DNA of 64,000 nt. It comes from Xanthostigma xanthostigma (Eukaryota; Arthropoda; Insecta; Raphidioptera; Raphidiidae). The DNA lies in assembly GCA_963575645.1 (NCBI GenBank), contig OY754468.1, forward strand, positions 7,006,001 to 7,070,000, read 5' to 3'. Under the pieces are notes generated by a model, which saw only the letters and a program-made list of their open reading frames with translations, had not been told where the DNA came from and made no database searches. Position 1 is the first letter of the stretch. The number at the start of each line of letters is the position of its first letter. Of this stretch, positions 1 through 10,345 are shown one piece after another. Both the position numbers and the translations under genes were made by a program.

Positions 1-447
1 TGAATTAATTAAATAATATTTAAAAAAATTAATTAAACTTTGAAAGACTGATGCTCTCTTTATTTTGAGTTTTGATAAAAAAGTTACTTACAACAGTTGT
101 TCGTCTATTTGATTTCTACACGCTGCAGCTGTTAAAAAAGAAGAATCAATTTAAAAATCACCTGTATAATATGCGAGTAACTTTACATTAAATATTATAT
201 ATTATATTACATCTCAATCAAACGCTTATCTTAAGTTTTTCTAGCGATATTTTTTTCGATTTTTAGGGTTCCGTCATCAAATGGGAAAAATCGGAAGCCT
301 TATAATTTCGTCATGTTCGTCCGTTCCTTATTTCACACCGCCATCTTTGTAGCTAAACGCGTTTCTACGCTAGGTTGATTTTAAACTTCACCGCTTTATC
401 GTCGTCTTGTAAATGGGTCTCCACGAAAAGCCTTTTTATTTTAACTA
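1..447. other. AT-rich intergenic, repeat scraps
   Basis: No gene recognised. Bases ~60-150 reappear inverted near 4310-4420 (shared 'ttctacacgctg' and 'aagaagaatcaa' blocks), and 265-340 begins like the common 'gggttccgt' dispersed repeat, so this is repeat-derived sequence. Confidence 0.5.
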
Positions 448-1020
448 CTAGCGGCCCGGTCCGGCTTCGCTCGAATTTGTAGATCACCACCGTTTTTTCG
501 TCGATCTTACGTTGCAAAATTGATATCTGCCAAAAACCGCTTAACATTAAAATGTGTATAGTGAGCTATCCTTAAAAGGTAGACATATGCCATCGCGAAC
601 TTTTCTGTAGACCTATAAAAGAGGAACAATTCCACCATACATCGTTTTGTTATATTTCAAAGGGATTAGGCAGCGTTTTCGATGAAAGCTTCCAGCTTGA
701 GTTTTTCCGACACATTCAACAATCATCATCATATTTTTAACCAGTTTACACAAAACATTAATGAATTATACACATAAACCTTTCTCTTAAATCACTCCGT
801 CCATTAGTGAAAACCGTATGAAAATCAGTTCGGTAGTTTTTGAGTTTATCGCGTTCAGACAGACAGACGCGGTGGAGTGTAGTAAATGTTGTGTTGTCCA
901 TCCTGAAGGTCCGTTCTAAATATTTGTGAAAAAATGTTTGAAATCGGATGAGTAGTTTCGGAGATTACCACCTACGTCCAAACTTGCAAACTTTGTATTT
1001 TTATAATATTAGTATAGATA
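448..1020 (+). repeat. CTAGCGG-type dispersed non-autonomous repeat
   Basis: Opens with 'ctagcggcccggtccggctt', contains the 'gtttttgagtttatcgcgtt' block near 835-860, and closes in 'attagtatagat'. The same 5' signature recurs near 5669, 16466, 17733-18357 (inverted), 25751, 31438, 33185 and 59190 (inverted). No coding capacity was seen. This style of repeat is abundant in lepidopteran genomes. A solo LTR lies immediately to the right. Confidence 0.65.
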
Positions 1021-1021
1021 A

Positions 1022-1614
1022 TGTAACAAAACTGTTCTAGTCCACAAACAAAAGCGTACTTCTTTAACTTAACAGTTATAATAACGTTAACAGAAATAAA
1101 ATAACGACAGTTCCAAATAATAAAATAAAAGACTAAATAACCGAGAATATAGAGTCACTAAATTATGTACACAAAATATTTACAACACAAAAACAACAAA
1201 GTTTATCTAGTACACTTATTCACATTTGTATATTAACTATATTCACATGACTATTTACAAAAAGTTATTTATGTAAAACCAGATTTATGTAATTGCACTC
1301 AATGGTTTATACACACAAAAGTTTATTTATCTTCACAGTATAACTGAATGATTTATGTCGCAACGCCAGAGCACATGAGCATTTTACGAACATCTAACAA
1401 ACTGACAGACTGACTTCTCCTTGCCAACCACTCCGCTCGCATTTTATAGCTTCGTCCTCCGCCTGTCGAATGTTCAAGAAGCATCTCCCTTTTTTACATG
1501 CATTGCCTTCTCCAGGCAATTCTAAGAAGGTCGGGTTTACTTGGCTACCTGTTTTCCATTGTTGCTTGAAGATTCTACAGAACCCTTAGTCGTCCCAACA
1601 GGGGGCACGCAACA
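1022..1614 (-). mobile_element. solo LTR of a retrotransposon (copy 1)
   Basis: Written on + it starts TGTAACAAAAC and ends GCACGCAACA, i.e. a TG...CA LTR in minus orientation. It is flanked on both sides by the 4-bp duplication ATAA (1018-1021 and 1615-1618). Four related copies occur at 11513, 16546, 51709 and 57922. On the minus strand it carries a TATAAAA box near 1445 (seen as 'ttttata' on +). There is no internal retroviral sequence beside it, so it is a solo LTR left by LTR-LTR recombination. Confidence 0.8.
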
Positions 1615-1618
1615 ATAA

Positions 1619-2022
1619 GTTCAAATAGTAGAAAAACCACCGAACCGAGTTAAAACACACCAAACTGATCCCAATGATGCAATCGTAAAGAAATGAATTG
1701 TTTATTTTATAGTCTATGTTTACATTTTAACGCGAATAAAAGGGCGAATCAATCAATATGATTTATTAGACGATATTAAAAATGAAGCTAACAAACAACA
1801 TAACGATATTATGTTACAACGATATAGGTAAAGTGGCATTTAAATGGCTGATACTCTACTTCGCAATGATTTTTTTATACCTGGGGACATTTTTAATCAG
1901 GTTTCAGTGCGTTTGTTGGGAGTGGCACCGATGTTTAGTTTATCGTTTCGGATTTCAAAACATATACTGCAGAATGACTGTTTACTCCAGCGCAAAGTGG
2001 ACAAAAGCGGAACAATGCTCTA
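1619..2022. other. intergenic, nothing recognised
   Basis: Short open frames are present (for example 1782-2027) but have no recognisable motif and no codon signal distinguishing them from surrounding AT-rich sequence. I see no real gene. Confidence 0.4.
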
Positions 2023-2135
2023 TTTAAAATCTTAGATTAACGTCTGAATATAGAACTCTTCAAATAAATAAAATTGTCGACCAATTTTTTTCAGACTGTA
2101 TATTGACAAAAAATAAAAGAGCACCAAAATAACTA
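2023..2135 (+). repeat. Penelope-like element terminal repeat (half)
   Basis: Contains 'gattaacgtctgaata', 'gaactcttcaaataaa', 'taaaattgtcgaccaa' and 'cagactgtatattgac'. These blocks recur, usually as inverted arms, at 10199, 20097, 22112, 26092, 33772, 38286 and 58198. The adjoining coding remnant (2140-2319) suggests that this repeat is the terminal repeat of a Penelope-like element. Confidence 0.55.
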
Positions 2136-2139
2136 TAAA

Positions 2140-2319
2140 TTACTCACTGATAAACAGAAAGTTATAACTAAACATAAATTCGAACACAACCACAAAATTA
2201 ATTGGGATAGTATAAAAATTTTAGATAATGAAATAACTTTCTTTAAAAGAGATATTTCGGAAATGTTACATATAAAATTAGATACGGAAAGTAATATTTA
2301 TGAAATTATTTTAAAATAA
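2140..2319 (+). pseudogene. Penelope-like element ORF, C-terminal GIY-YIG-domain tail
   Basis: A frame without ATG encodes about 59 residues and ends in TAA. It contains KFEHNHKINWDSIKIL followed by a 'FKRDISEMLHIK' block. This spacing (H-x-H...W-x-x-x-K-I-L...F-K-R-x-x-S-E-M-L-H-I) is how the endonuclease region at the C-terminus of Penelope-like retroelement proteins typically ends. The reverse transcriptase and the first part of GIY-YIG are absent, so the copy is strongly truncated. It lies directly beside the terminal-repeat-like block at 2023-2135, as expected for a PLE. The assignment is by motif recognition only. Confidence 0.6.
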
Positions 2320-2383
2320 TTAGCCGTATTCATTCTGCTATTTTGTTTTTAGTGATTTTATCTTTCTTCTTAGGTACTTATAG

Positions 2384-2715
2384 TCAGAATGCCCGTCGGC
2401 AAAAATTTTAACGACAAATACTCTCCCCAAACTTTGTATATGGCTTCATTAGGCCTAGTCTGACAACTATTTCCTCTAGCACTTTTTTTGATTTTGGGGC
2501 GTTTTCCCTCTAAATTTTCCGAAACATGTCGTTTTGACGACATGTAAAAATTTATAGATAGGTACTGTTTGTTTTTTTAATTGGATAGCTTAAAAACTTC
2601 AACCAAAACGCTAAAATAATGTTCTCTGACAAATAACATGAACCATATAAAATGTTTGACACCTCAAATATGTTGACATATTCGAGGTGTCAGACATTTT
2701 AAATGGTTCATGTTA
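2384..2715 (-). repeat. foldback-capped repeat, copy 1
   Basis: About 330 bp that reappears inverted at 33467-33775 (shared 'ttggggcgttttccctctaa', 'gcccgtcggcaaaaattt'). One end is capped by a near-perfect palindrome at 2637-2715 whose arms contain 'gacacctc...atatgt'. No coding capacity was recognised. Confidence 0.65.
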
Positions 2716-2865
2716 AACAAACATTAGATGAATTACAAAATCGACTCATTACACGCTTTATATTAACTTAACTTGTAAGTTTATATGTATGTATGTTTGT
2801 AACCTTCTTTTGGACTACAGCAAGTGGTTTATTACTGTTAGTATGTTATGCCACTACTGTAAGAG

Positions 2866-2955
2866 CAATCGTTGACCGAGCGGTCTAAGGCGCGGGTCTT
2901 CGCTGACGTCAACTCTCGGATTCACCGGTCCTGGATTCTAATCCCGTCCACGCCG
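2866..2955 (+). tRNA. tRNA-Leu-like sequence (type II), probably pseudo
   Basis: The block 'tgaccgagcggtctaaggc' is a good D-arm/A-box of a type II (long variable arm) tRNA, and 'ggattctaatcc' is a B-box-like T-arm. The ~90 nt length fits Leu/Ser tRNAs. The acceptor ends (caatcgt versus gtccacg) do not pair well and the anticodon arm is poor, so it is a degenerate tRNA or a tRNA-derived SINE head. Confidence 0.45.
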
Positions 2956-3025
2956 AAATAAAAAATCTGTGTTTTTTCGGCCAATTTTTGACAATAAATC
3001 GAACTAAAAAGTGAAAATAATTATG

Positions 3026-3299
3026 GTTTAAAAAAAACTAAAAAAACACGCTTTATATCAAACTAAAAAGTAAAAAATATTTTTTTTAAATAAGCTTAAA
3101 ACAATAATGATTAAAAAATACTAGTATTATTGTGAAAAAAGTGTGGGGCGCTTTGTTCCACATTTTCGTACATCGAGCGCCCAAACCTTTTTTCACAATA
3201 ATACTAGTATTTTTTTATTCATTATTGTTTTAAGCTTATTTAAAAAACATTTTTACTTTTTAGTTCGATATAAAGAGTGTTTTTTAGTTTTTTTTAAAC
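3026..3299. repeat. long palindromic foldback element, copy 1
   Basis: Arms begin 'gtttaaaaaaaactaaaaaa' and 'cacgctttatatc' and return inverted on the right, ending 'ttttaaac'. The centre carries 'gggcgctttgttccacattt' and 'catcgagcgccc', which itself pairs (GGGCGCT/AGCGCCC). A second copy sits at 44318-44525 with the same centre. Confidence 0.75.
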
Positions 3300-3877
3300 T
3301 ACCTATATTTATTTTTTAAATATCTGTTTTTAAGTTGTTACAGTTGGGTGGAAATATTTTTAGGAATTGGCAACTCTGGTTGCAGATTGCTGGTCCAATG
3401 TGTGCTACTCCATTAAATAACGTGAGTGCCTTCAAGAACAGGCTTCTCTGATCCGTACTGTGCTGGTCGTTCTGGATACGTGGGCGCGGCCTAAACTATA
3501 AAGCATCTATTCAAAACCAACATTCACACGAGCGAAAAGCTTCGAACTTGTTTTTTTTTATCAGTGAATGACGAGAAACAAATTTATAAGTCGCTATGCG
3601 CAGAATAAACAATTGCCTCAGGATATTTTCTGTCAAAACAAAATTCATCGACCCCGTGCAGTTGCGAATCCCGACATAATATCAAGTGAATACGATTGCC
3701 TGATGTACGTTTTATCATTTTAATATTCAGCGGGTATTGTTATTTTTACATTTGAATTTCTATATGAGTTTGCGATGTCGTTTTCAGCGTGTCGCTAAAA
3801 TTATTCATTATTATGATAATTAAATTTACGGAATGTAACAAAGACGTCAAATATAAATGGACCTAGCATTCAGTATA
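3300..3877. other. intergenic, nothing recognised
   Basis: No coding signal, terminal repeats or known repeat family were recognised in this stretch. Confidence 0.4.
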
Positions 3878-4210
3878 CAGTAGAACGCCGATTATCCGAA
3901 CGCCAAATAACCGAATCGCCAATTATCCGAATCGGTCCTAAGCGTAATATAAAAAATTAAAACCAAGTAATTTTTCAATAAAAACAAGTTTTGTGGGGAC
4001 GCAAGAATACAAAAATGCGAGTGACAATTGCCGTGTAGACGCTACAATGGTATCAGCACACGTCGAAGTTGGAACTCGCTGGAGTCCAGATATATTTTAA
4101 CTCTTATGGTTGAAAGCTAGAGGCAAGACACTACATGTCCGATTATTCGAATTTTCGATTATCCGAATCGACCCCGGCTCCAATTAATTCGCATAATGGG
4201 CGTTCTACTG
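3878..4210. mobile_element. pogo/Tigger-type MITE with TA duplication
   Basis: Terminal inverted repeats CAGTAGAACGCC...GGCGTTCTACTG are flanked by TA on each side (3876-3877, 4211-4212). The subterminal 'gattatccgaa' motifs repeat on both sides. CAGT...TIRs rich in 'attatccgaa' with TA targets are characteristic of pogo/Tigger elements. It is 333 bp and has no ORF. Confidence 0.8.
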
Positions 4211-4429
4211 TATATTAGTTAATACAATTCTGTAATGACAACATCCAATATGAGAGGGAAGTCTTTTTCTATAAATACCGATAACATACAGAATGATTCT
4301 TAAGTTGATTCTTCGTTTTTAACAGCGTGTAGAAATCAAATATGCGAGCAAACATTTTAACTAACTTTTTTTATCAAAACTCAAAAATAAGGGAGAAACA
4401 GCCGTTCAAAGTATTCAAACATTTTAAGT

Positions 4430-5170
4430 AGTAACCTTTTATCAAAACTCAAAAATAAGAAAGCAACAGTCTTTCTCCCTTTACTTGTGCTATAAGACGT
4501 TGTTTCTTGCCAAATTTCATGATTCTAGGTCAACGGGAAGTATCTTATATGCTAGGAAAGTATCTTTGACATGCGATCTTTGCGCCATCTCGTGTTTGAT
4601 TTTTTAAAATCTGGTTCACTCGAAACTTACAAACACATGGAAACCAGCTTTATTCTTAACTATAAAAAATAATTACGCACAATGTCAGTAAAAAACTACA
4701 TAAATAATATACACTTTTTATTTTAAAATTTTTAAAATCTTATTTTTGTTAACAAAATTTAATAATGATTACAGACGTAAAATAAAACTTAATTATCCTT
4801 GACGACGTCCTGCTGCAGTCCATTTTTTTCCTCTCAATTCATAAGAAAATCCAGGAAAACGGTGGAATTGCAATTCTGGATTTTTAGTTGGTGTATCTTT
4901 ACAATAAACAACACAGCACTTCCGATTTGATAGCTTTTTACCCATTTTATTAAAAAATTAATCCTTATTAAAATGCACGTATAATATCTGACACTAAGGT
5001 TTTGGCTGAACCAGAATTTAAAAAGAAAACACAAGAGGGTGAAAATATCGCGTGTCAAAAGATACTTTACTAGCGTATAGGTTTTGATTCCCAAGAGTTT
5101 TGACAGACAGACGGACAACAAAGTCATGCTATAATGGTCCCTTTTGTCCTTTTGAGGTACGGAACCCTAA
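4430..5170 (-). repeat. dispersed repeat ending in 'ggttccgtacctcaaaagg'
   Basis: On the minus strand it starts 'agggttccgtacctcaaaag' (near 5150-5170), then passes through 'gtctgtcaaaactcttggga' and 'ttgacctagaatcatgaaat' (near 4520). The same order is seen on + at 15590-15790. It is widespread in lepidopteran intergenic DNA. Open frames inside (for example 4834-5127) are not credible genes. Confidence 0.6.
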
Positions 5171-5668
5171 AAATAATATGAGAACTACTTTTAAAAGTGG
5201 CAAAGTGATTATCCTTACTGTACGTTATAAGTTTACATTAATCTGTAGTGACTAGTGTACAGTGAAATTCGTGGTGTCTGAAGGGATTCAGATAATCCCG
5301 GAATCGAGTGGCGCGCACAATAAATATATCACACGCTCGAGAGAGCTCAGAATTTGAGCTTGCCGTGCTTCCTGTTTGCAACAGATACTGCGTATATACT
5401 GGGACGTCGGTGGGGATCAACTGTTGTCAATCTCCACCTCCGGTGAAGATTAGCGCGCCGACGGTCTCCCGGGGTCTTCAATGCCTCACTGGATAATAAT
5501 ATATGGCCCACATACTAAGATTGAAATGTATGTCTAGTTTAAATCAAGAGTAATTGTTCTTGGTTGAAGTCTTAATCTATATTATTTTAAAGAAAGTGTT
5601 GCCTGATTTGAGTATTTTTCTCTCCTAATTTAGAATTTAAGAACTTTAGTGGACAATTTATATAGTAA
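5171..5668. other. intergenic, unassigned
   Basis: A less AT-rich patch (~5300-5490) has overlapping open frames on both strands but no recognisable domain, so I do not call a gene. Confidence 0.35.
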
Positions 5669-5944
5669 CTAGCGGTCCCGTCCGGTTTCACCCGGGTGTA
5701 AATGAACGAATGGGGAAGGGAGGAACATGAGTACACACATTCATCTTAGTTTACCAAGATGAGTGTTGTGTCCAAATATCATGATGATCGGAGTTACCGT
5801 TCATTTATATAGCCTATAGCCTTTCTCGATAAATGGGCTATCCAACAACTTTTTTTTTTCAATTTGAACCAGTAGTTCCTGAGATTAACGCGTTGAAACA
5901 AACAAGCAAACAAACTCTTCAGCTTTATATATTAAGTATAGATA
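5669..5944 (+). repeat. CTAGCGG repeat, short form
   Basis: Starts 'ctagcggtcccgtccggttt', includes 'catgagtacacacattcatc', 'gatcggagttaccgttca' and 'gcctttctcgataaatgggc', and ends 'aactcttcagctttatatat' plus 'agtatagat'. It lacks the tRNA-containing middle present in the copies at 17733 and 31438. Confidence 0.7.
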
Positions 5945-6789
5945 ATAATAGCCTTTATTAGGGGCGGAGTTCAGCTAAGCTGCTCTTCCACTCAACTTAT
6001 TAAAAAAATTCAAAACATAACAGAAACGAATAATATACAAAGTAATATACAATACCATACTAAAATAAGGCTAAAAATAACTAAATTAAAACCAAATATC
6101 GAAATAAATAATACAAAATTTGCACTTCAACAAGTATGCGTGAGATTCTCGCGCGTTAGAAGTGAAACTTCTTAGATTCTAGCATTCGTTGACAACTTTA
6201 TTATTACACGATTAGGAAGTGATTATGTTCAATTTGTTTTCGTGGCTGAAGAAAATGCTACGTATACATACAGTAGGTATGCGTGTAGACGCTTTGACAG
6301 AGAAAGTAGAAACGATTCTCCCACTTTTTCCTCTCAACTGCTGATTGAAGGGGGAGCGTTCCACTTGTCGTCTGATCCAGGCCTTAAAAAGTTCCACTTC
6401 AAAAAAATAATAATGACGTATTTTGATTTTTAGATTATAATAGTTTCATTTCGGTCGTGTGTACTACGACACCGGTCTTTTTTCGTTGTAGGGAGCCTGT
6501 AATTATAAGAATTCAGAACGGGCTGGTGATAAGATTCTACACATTGACATTTTCAATGTAATTACGTATAATTCCACATGTTACATTTTGCAACGAGAAA
6601 AGGTACATTGTTTAACTAAATAGGGCTGATAGCTTTAAACAAAGCAAAGTTAAGGAGATAAATATTATATAAATTAGAAAACAAAGGAATACGTGTAGTA
6701 TCATTATGATCAACATAAATTTCCTGTGTTAGCAATTAGGGCGACAACAATGGCCTAGAGGAGATGCGATGCGTGGGTTGGTATTGTTA
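5945..6789. other. intergenic with possible LINE tail
   Basis: Begins 'taatagcctttattagggg', which resembles the 3' tail of a LINE, but no coding part is attached. Bases 6295-6365 are an inverted scrap of the 'cccacttt...ctctcaactg' block also found at 15135, 43905 and 45560. The remainder is unassigned. Confidence 0.4.
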
Positions 6790-7917
6790 GGCCGTGTGCG
6801 CACGAAGCAACACGAAAGCAATTCAAGTCACTAGGTGATGTTGACGATATCCATAGGCAACATTTTGGACAATCAACTTGCGCATTTCAATGAAAACAAG
6901 TAGGTGCATTTTTTATTCATCAGTTTTGGGTGAATTCATACCGTCTTAAGCAAATAATCATTTTTTATTTATCTGTCACGTCTTTTTGGGAATACCCCGT
7001 GAGAGTGAGATCGTATAAAACACATTGTAGTCGAGTCCAGGAGTCGGAAGGAGTACCTACCTACTATTTTTTGCCAAAGCGCCAATCTAGAGACCTCCCC
7101 CCCCGTTTTCGAGGTCGCTGAACACGATGGTGAGGGACTCACAATTTTTGTTCCTCGGCAACATCTTCAAATTGCCCTCCCCCCTGATTTCCACCCATTG
7201 GAAAAAATTTAAAAAAAAAATTGAACGCAACAATTTTGTAGGAAAATTAATTCTCTATAAAAAATCCTTCTTGTTGTTTTTCTGTAAATGTGATACTTTA
7301 AGAATTACAGACCTTCAAAGATGATCATTTATTGGGAATTTTGTATTTCCATAAATGATCATCTTTGAAGGCCTGTAATTCCCGACTCCTGACCTCGACT
7401 ATTGAACGGTTCAATATTTATAGAAGATATTTGATCGGGTTTCCATGACAGATTGCTTACATATTGCCCCGTTAGTGGATCACCTATCCTCTACCTAGGA
7501 ATTGACAGCGAAAGAATATTGTATCGCCTTTGAATTGCTTTCGTGTTTCTCTGTGTACGGACGGCTTTATCGTTGGGATAACGTCCGGATTGCTCAGATC
7601 ACGCGAGTGGGGCATACAGCCACAGATTGCTTACATATTGCTCCGTTGGTTGGCCTCCACTCCTTAACCTAGGAATTGACAGCGAAAGAATATTGTATCG
7701 CCGCAGCCGTTGAATTGCTTTCGTGTTGCTCCATGTGCGGCCGGCTTTATCGTTGGAATAACGTCTGGGTTGTACAGATCACGAAAGTGGGGCAAAGCTC
7801 CGACAAATTGCTTACATATTGCCCCGTTGGTGGACCACCACTTTACTTAGGAATTGACAACGAAACAATATTGTATCGCCGTTGAATTGCTTTCGTGTTG
7901 CTACGTGTGCGGACGGC
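6790..7917. mobile_element. TIR-bounded element with internal hairpin and tandem units
   Basis: The left end 'gccgtgtgcgcacgaagcaa' plus 'cacgaaagcaattcaa' is the inverted counterpart of the right end 'ttgaattgctttcgtgttgc' plus 'tacgtgtgcggac'. Inside are a palindrome (7302-7383) extended by the outer pair 'gtcgagtccaggagtcgg'/'gactcctgacctcgac', and a three-unit tandem array (7451-7945). No transposase was seen. Confidence 0.55.
7302..7383. repeat. perfect-stem hairpin
   Basis: 'attacagaccttcaaagatg' plus 'atcatttat' pairs with the inverted 'ataaatgatcatctttgaag' block across a short loop, a ~29-bp stem with one unpaired base. Confidence 0.75.
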
Positions 7918-7945
7918 ATTATCTTTGGAATAATATCTCACCTCA
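7451..7945 (+). repeat. three tandem units of about 175-181 bp
   Basis: Each unit begins 'attgcttacatattgc' (7451, 7625, 7806) and continues through 'aggaattgacagcgaaa', 'atattgtatcgcc' and 'ttgaattgctttcgtgtt'. The third unit is shortened. The units differ by point changes and a small insertion ('gcagcc') in unit 2. Confidence 0.8.
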
Positions 7946-8164
7946 GCCATAGAACTCGTTCTGTGTTAAGGAAAATTTATTAAGTTTGAACGCGTAGAAC
8001 GAAACGAAGTGACTGCAGAGAAAAGCGAAAATAATGGAATATTATATAAACAATAGTAGAATGGTTGTTGCGATGCTTTGATAGCGGAATTGGGACTAGA
8101 GATGTTGCAGATGTCTGCATCCGCGGGGCATTTTTTATTTTTTGGCAGTAGCATCCGCATCCAC

Positions 8165-8300
8165 TAAGGGCGTAGATATTTTTTTCTGAGGTGGAGGTGT
8201 AAAGAAAAAAATCAATATTTTTTTAAGTTTTATTAATATCAAACAAGAATACTCACGAAGGAAGGTGTCAAGCAAAATATTAATTCCCAAATTAATTACG
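8165..8300. repeat. dispersed repeat shared with 43095-43235
   Basis: Contains 'gaatactcacgaaggaaggt' and 'caagcaaaatattaattccc', present inverted at 43095-43235. The surrounding 8100-8460 holds 'gatgctgcat/gcatccgc'-type sequence and poly-pyrimidine tracts but no gene. Confidence 0.6.
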
Positions 8301-8480
8301 TTACGTAATACGCTGTTGCCATCTTGTCTACATTTTGTTTTTTAGTTAGGTATTCGTTATTTTTTCAATTTTATTTTTATTATTACAGCCCTTTACCCTC
8401 CCCCCATATCTACCACCACAGTTGTTGCTGAACTTTAGCGGATGCAAGCCTAGGACAAGATTATTCGAGACTACTTGACC

Positions 8481-8504
8481 AAGAGAGAGAGAGAGAGAGA
8501 GAGA
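8481..8504. repeat. (GA)n microsatellite
   Basis: About 24 bases of perfect AG/GA dinucleotide repeat. Confidence 0.95.
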
Positions 8505-9547
8505 GGATTTGGCAGTTCGTATGACCAATTTGGAAAAGTATTGGAAATAATGACTGTCTTAATAAAAATGATAATAAATTACAGTCTTTTTTAATTAATT
8601 TAATATTTCGTCGTTGGTTCTGTTCTGTAATAGCTCTTATGTGCATAGATGGCAGATTTGACGTTTTTTATATGAAAAAATTCAGGAAACGGAGCTCTAT
8701 ACACTAGTAATACCTCCAAATTAATTTTACAGTAACCAACAAGGGGAAGTAACTGTTATGTGAAAATTTGTATCAAATAATTCCTCCCATGTGCCAATAA
8801 ATCCGAAATTAACGTTAAATATTTTTTAAGAAAATACTTCGACTTAATTAAACACGTATAGTGAAGATAAGTATTAATTAGTAATATACCTCTGAAATTG
8901 CTAGTTCTTACCATCCATTGCTAAAAAAAAACACTTTTTGGCCTTTCCTGCAAATTTTACTTTTTGCACATAAAGAGGTATTACAGAACCAACGATTTGT
9001 TAAAAATTATTAGTATTTTTATATCTGCACTTGCAGCTGTCAGTAAAACCCACATCGACATCAATAATATCCCTGATTGGGACATTTTCAGGGTTGTAGT
9101 CCTAAATAGTTCAGTCGGATCTACGTAGGGACCAATTGGGCTTAATCCCTGGGCCCCCAAGTGTCAAGGGCCCATAAAAATTGAAATATAATAAATTTTT
9201 ATTAACAACGAGCACTATGTTTATATTAATGATTTGCATTTTCTGGAGTGAATTTTGACAAATTTTTACAATTATTTGGGTGAATTTTGATAATTTTTTG
9301 TGTGAATTTACACAAATATTTATAGGTGAACTTCGACATTTTTTGGGTGAATTTATGGAATTATTTTTTTATCAAGTCACCAAGTTTTAACTCTAATAAT
9401 TATCATGTTATTAAAAATAAATTTGAAATCTCAACTTAAAGATTTTTAATTTAATAAAGAAACGGAGCCTTATTGGCCTTCAATGAGCCTTATGCCCCCG
9501 AAAAACCTAGATCCGTCCCTGCGGGCAATCACTTAAAATACCTACTA
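8505..9547. other. intergenic; degenerate periodic segment at 9243-9362
   Basis: No gene seen. Bases 9243-9362 repeat 'gggtgaattttgataatttt'-like units about four times with drift. The end of this stretch ('cccccgaaaaacctagatcc') matches 60890-60915, so it belongs to a dispersed repeat. Confidence 0.45.
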
Positions 9548-10200
9548 TTTTTTTTGACGTGATAACGTCTTATAAATTGATGAATCACCAATCTTATAAA
9601 TTGATAAAACACCGGCTGCATGCACGAAAAAGTGTAACGTTCCTAACGTAACGTTCCTAACGTAACGTTCGTAACGCGTAACGTTCCGCCTGACCCTGTG
9701 CGTGCTTTTCTCGAAAACGGCCCTAACGATTTGGATGAAATTTACTGAAAAGGGATTTTGGGGGGCAAAAAATCGTTTTAGCTAGGTCTCATCTCTCGAA
9801 AAAATCGTTTTAGCTAGGTCTCATCTCTCGAAAAAATCGTTTTCTTACAAATTTTATCATTATAAAAATCAATTTTTTGACGTATGAAAATACTTAAATA
9901 TTGTAAGTAGGTTTTGGAATTTTATATACTTAAACAATAAAACAATTGTTTTCTAAATATTATGACAGTTAATCTTTGAGACTTAAATAAATACGGAAGA
10001 AAGAAAGTTAATAAAAAAATTTATTTTTATAGGTGGTGAGTAATTTAATAAATAAAATTAACCTTTTGAAGCGAAAGATGCAATATCATAGATTCGAATT
10101 ATTATAATTATTATATGTAGAATTTAGGTTATGTATTACGGAATACGTTATCACGTAAAACTATCGTCCGTAAACCGACTTTACAGACAACCAATTTTTT
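9548..10200 (+). mobile_element. ACGTGATAACGT-terminal element (family C), copy 1
   Basis: The left end is 'tttttttgacgtgataacgt' and the right end is the inverted 'acgttatcacgtaaaac...gacaaccaatttttt'. Subterminal 'taacgttcctaacgtaacgt' repeats are present. 'aaaaaatcgttttagctagg' is tandemly duplicated at 9767-9838. Related copies are at 41085-42415 and 53512-54166, with a fragment at 36325-37610. No ORF; superfamily not recognised. Confidence 0.6.
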
Positions 10201-10345
10201 TTAAATCTTAGATTAACGTCTGAATAGAAATCTTCAAATAAATAAAATTATCAACCAATTTTTTCAGACTGTATATTGACAAAATTTTTTGTCAATATGT
10301 ACAGTCTGAAAAAATTGGTTGATAATTTTATTTATTTGACCATTT
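10199..10345. repeat. PLE-type inverted terminal repeat foldback
   Basis: Arms 'aaataaataaaattatcaac' and 'caattttttcagactgta' return inverted around 10290. Same family as 2023-2135. Confidence 0.65.

Noticed and set aside
5238..5496. Overlapping open frames on both strands in a less AT-rich patch
   Set aside because: Each is about 60 codons with no recognisable motif; not enough to call a gene.
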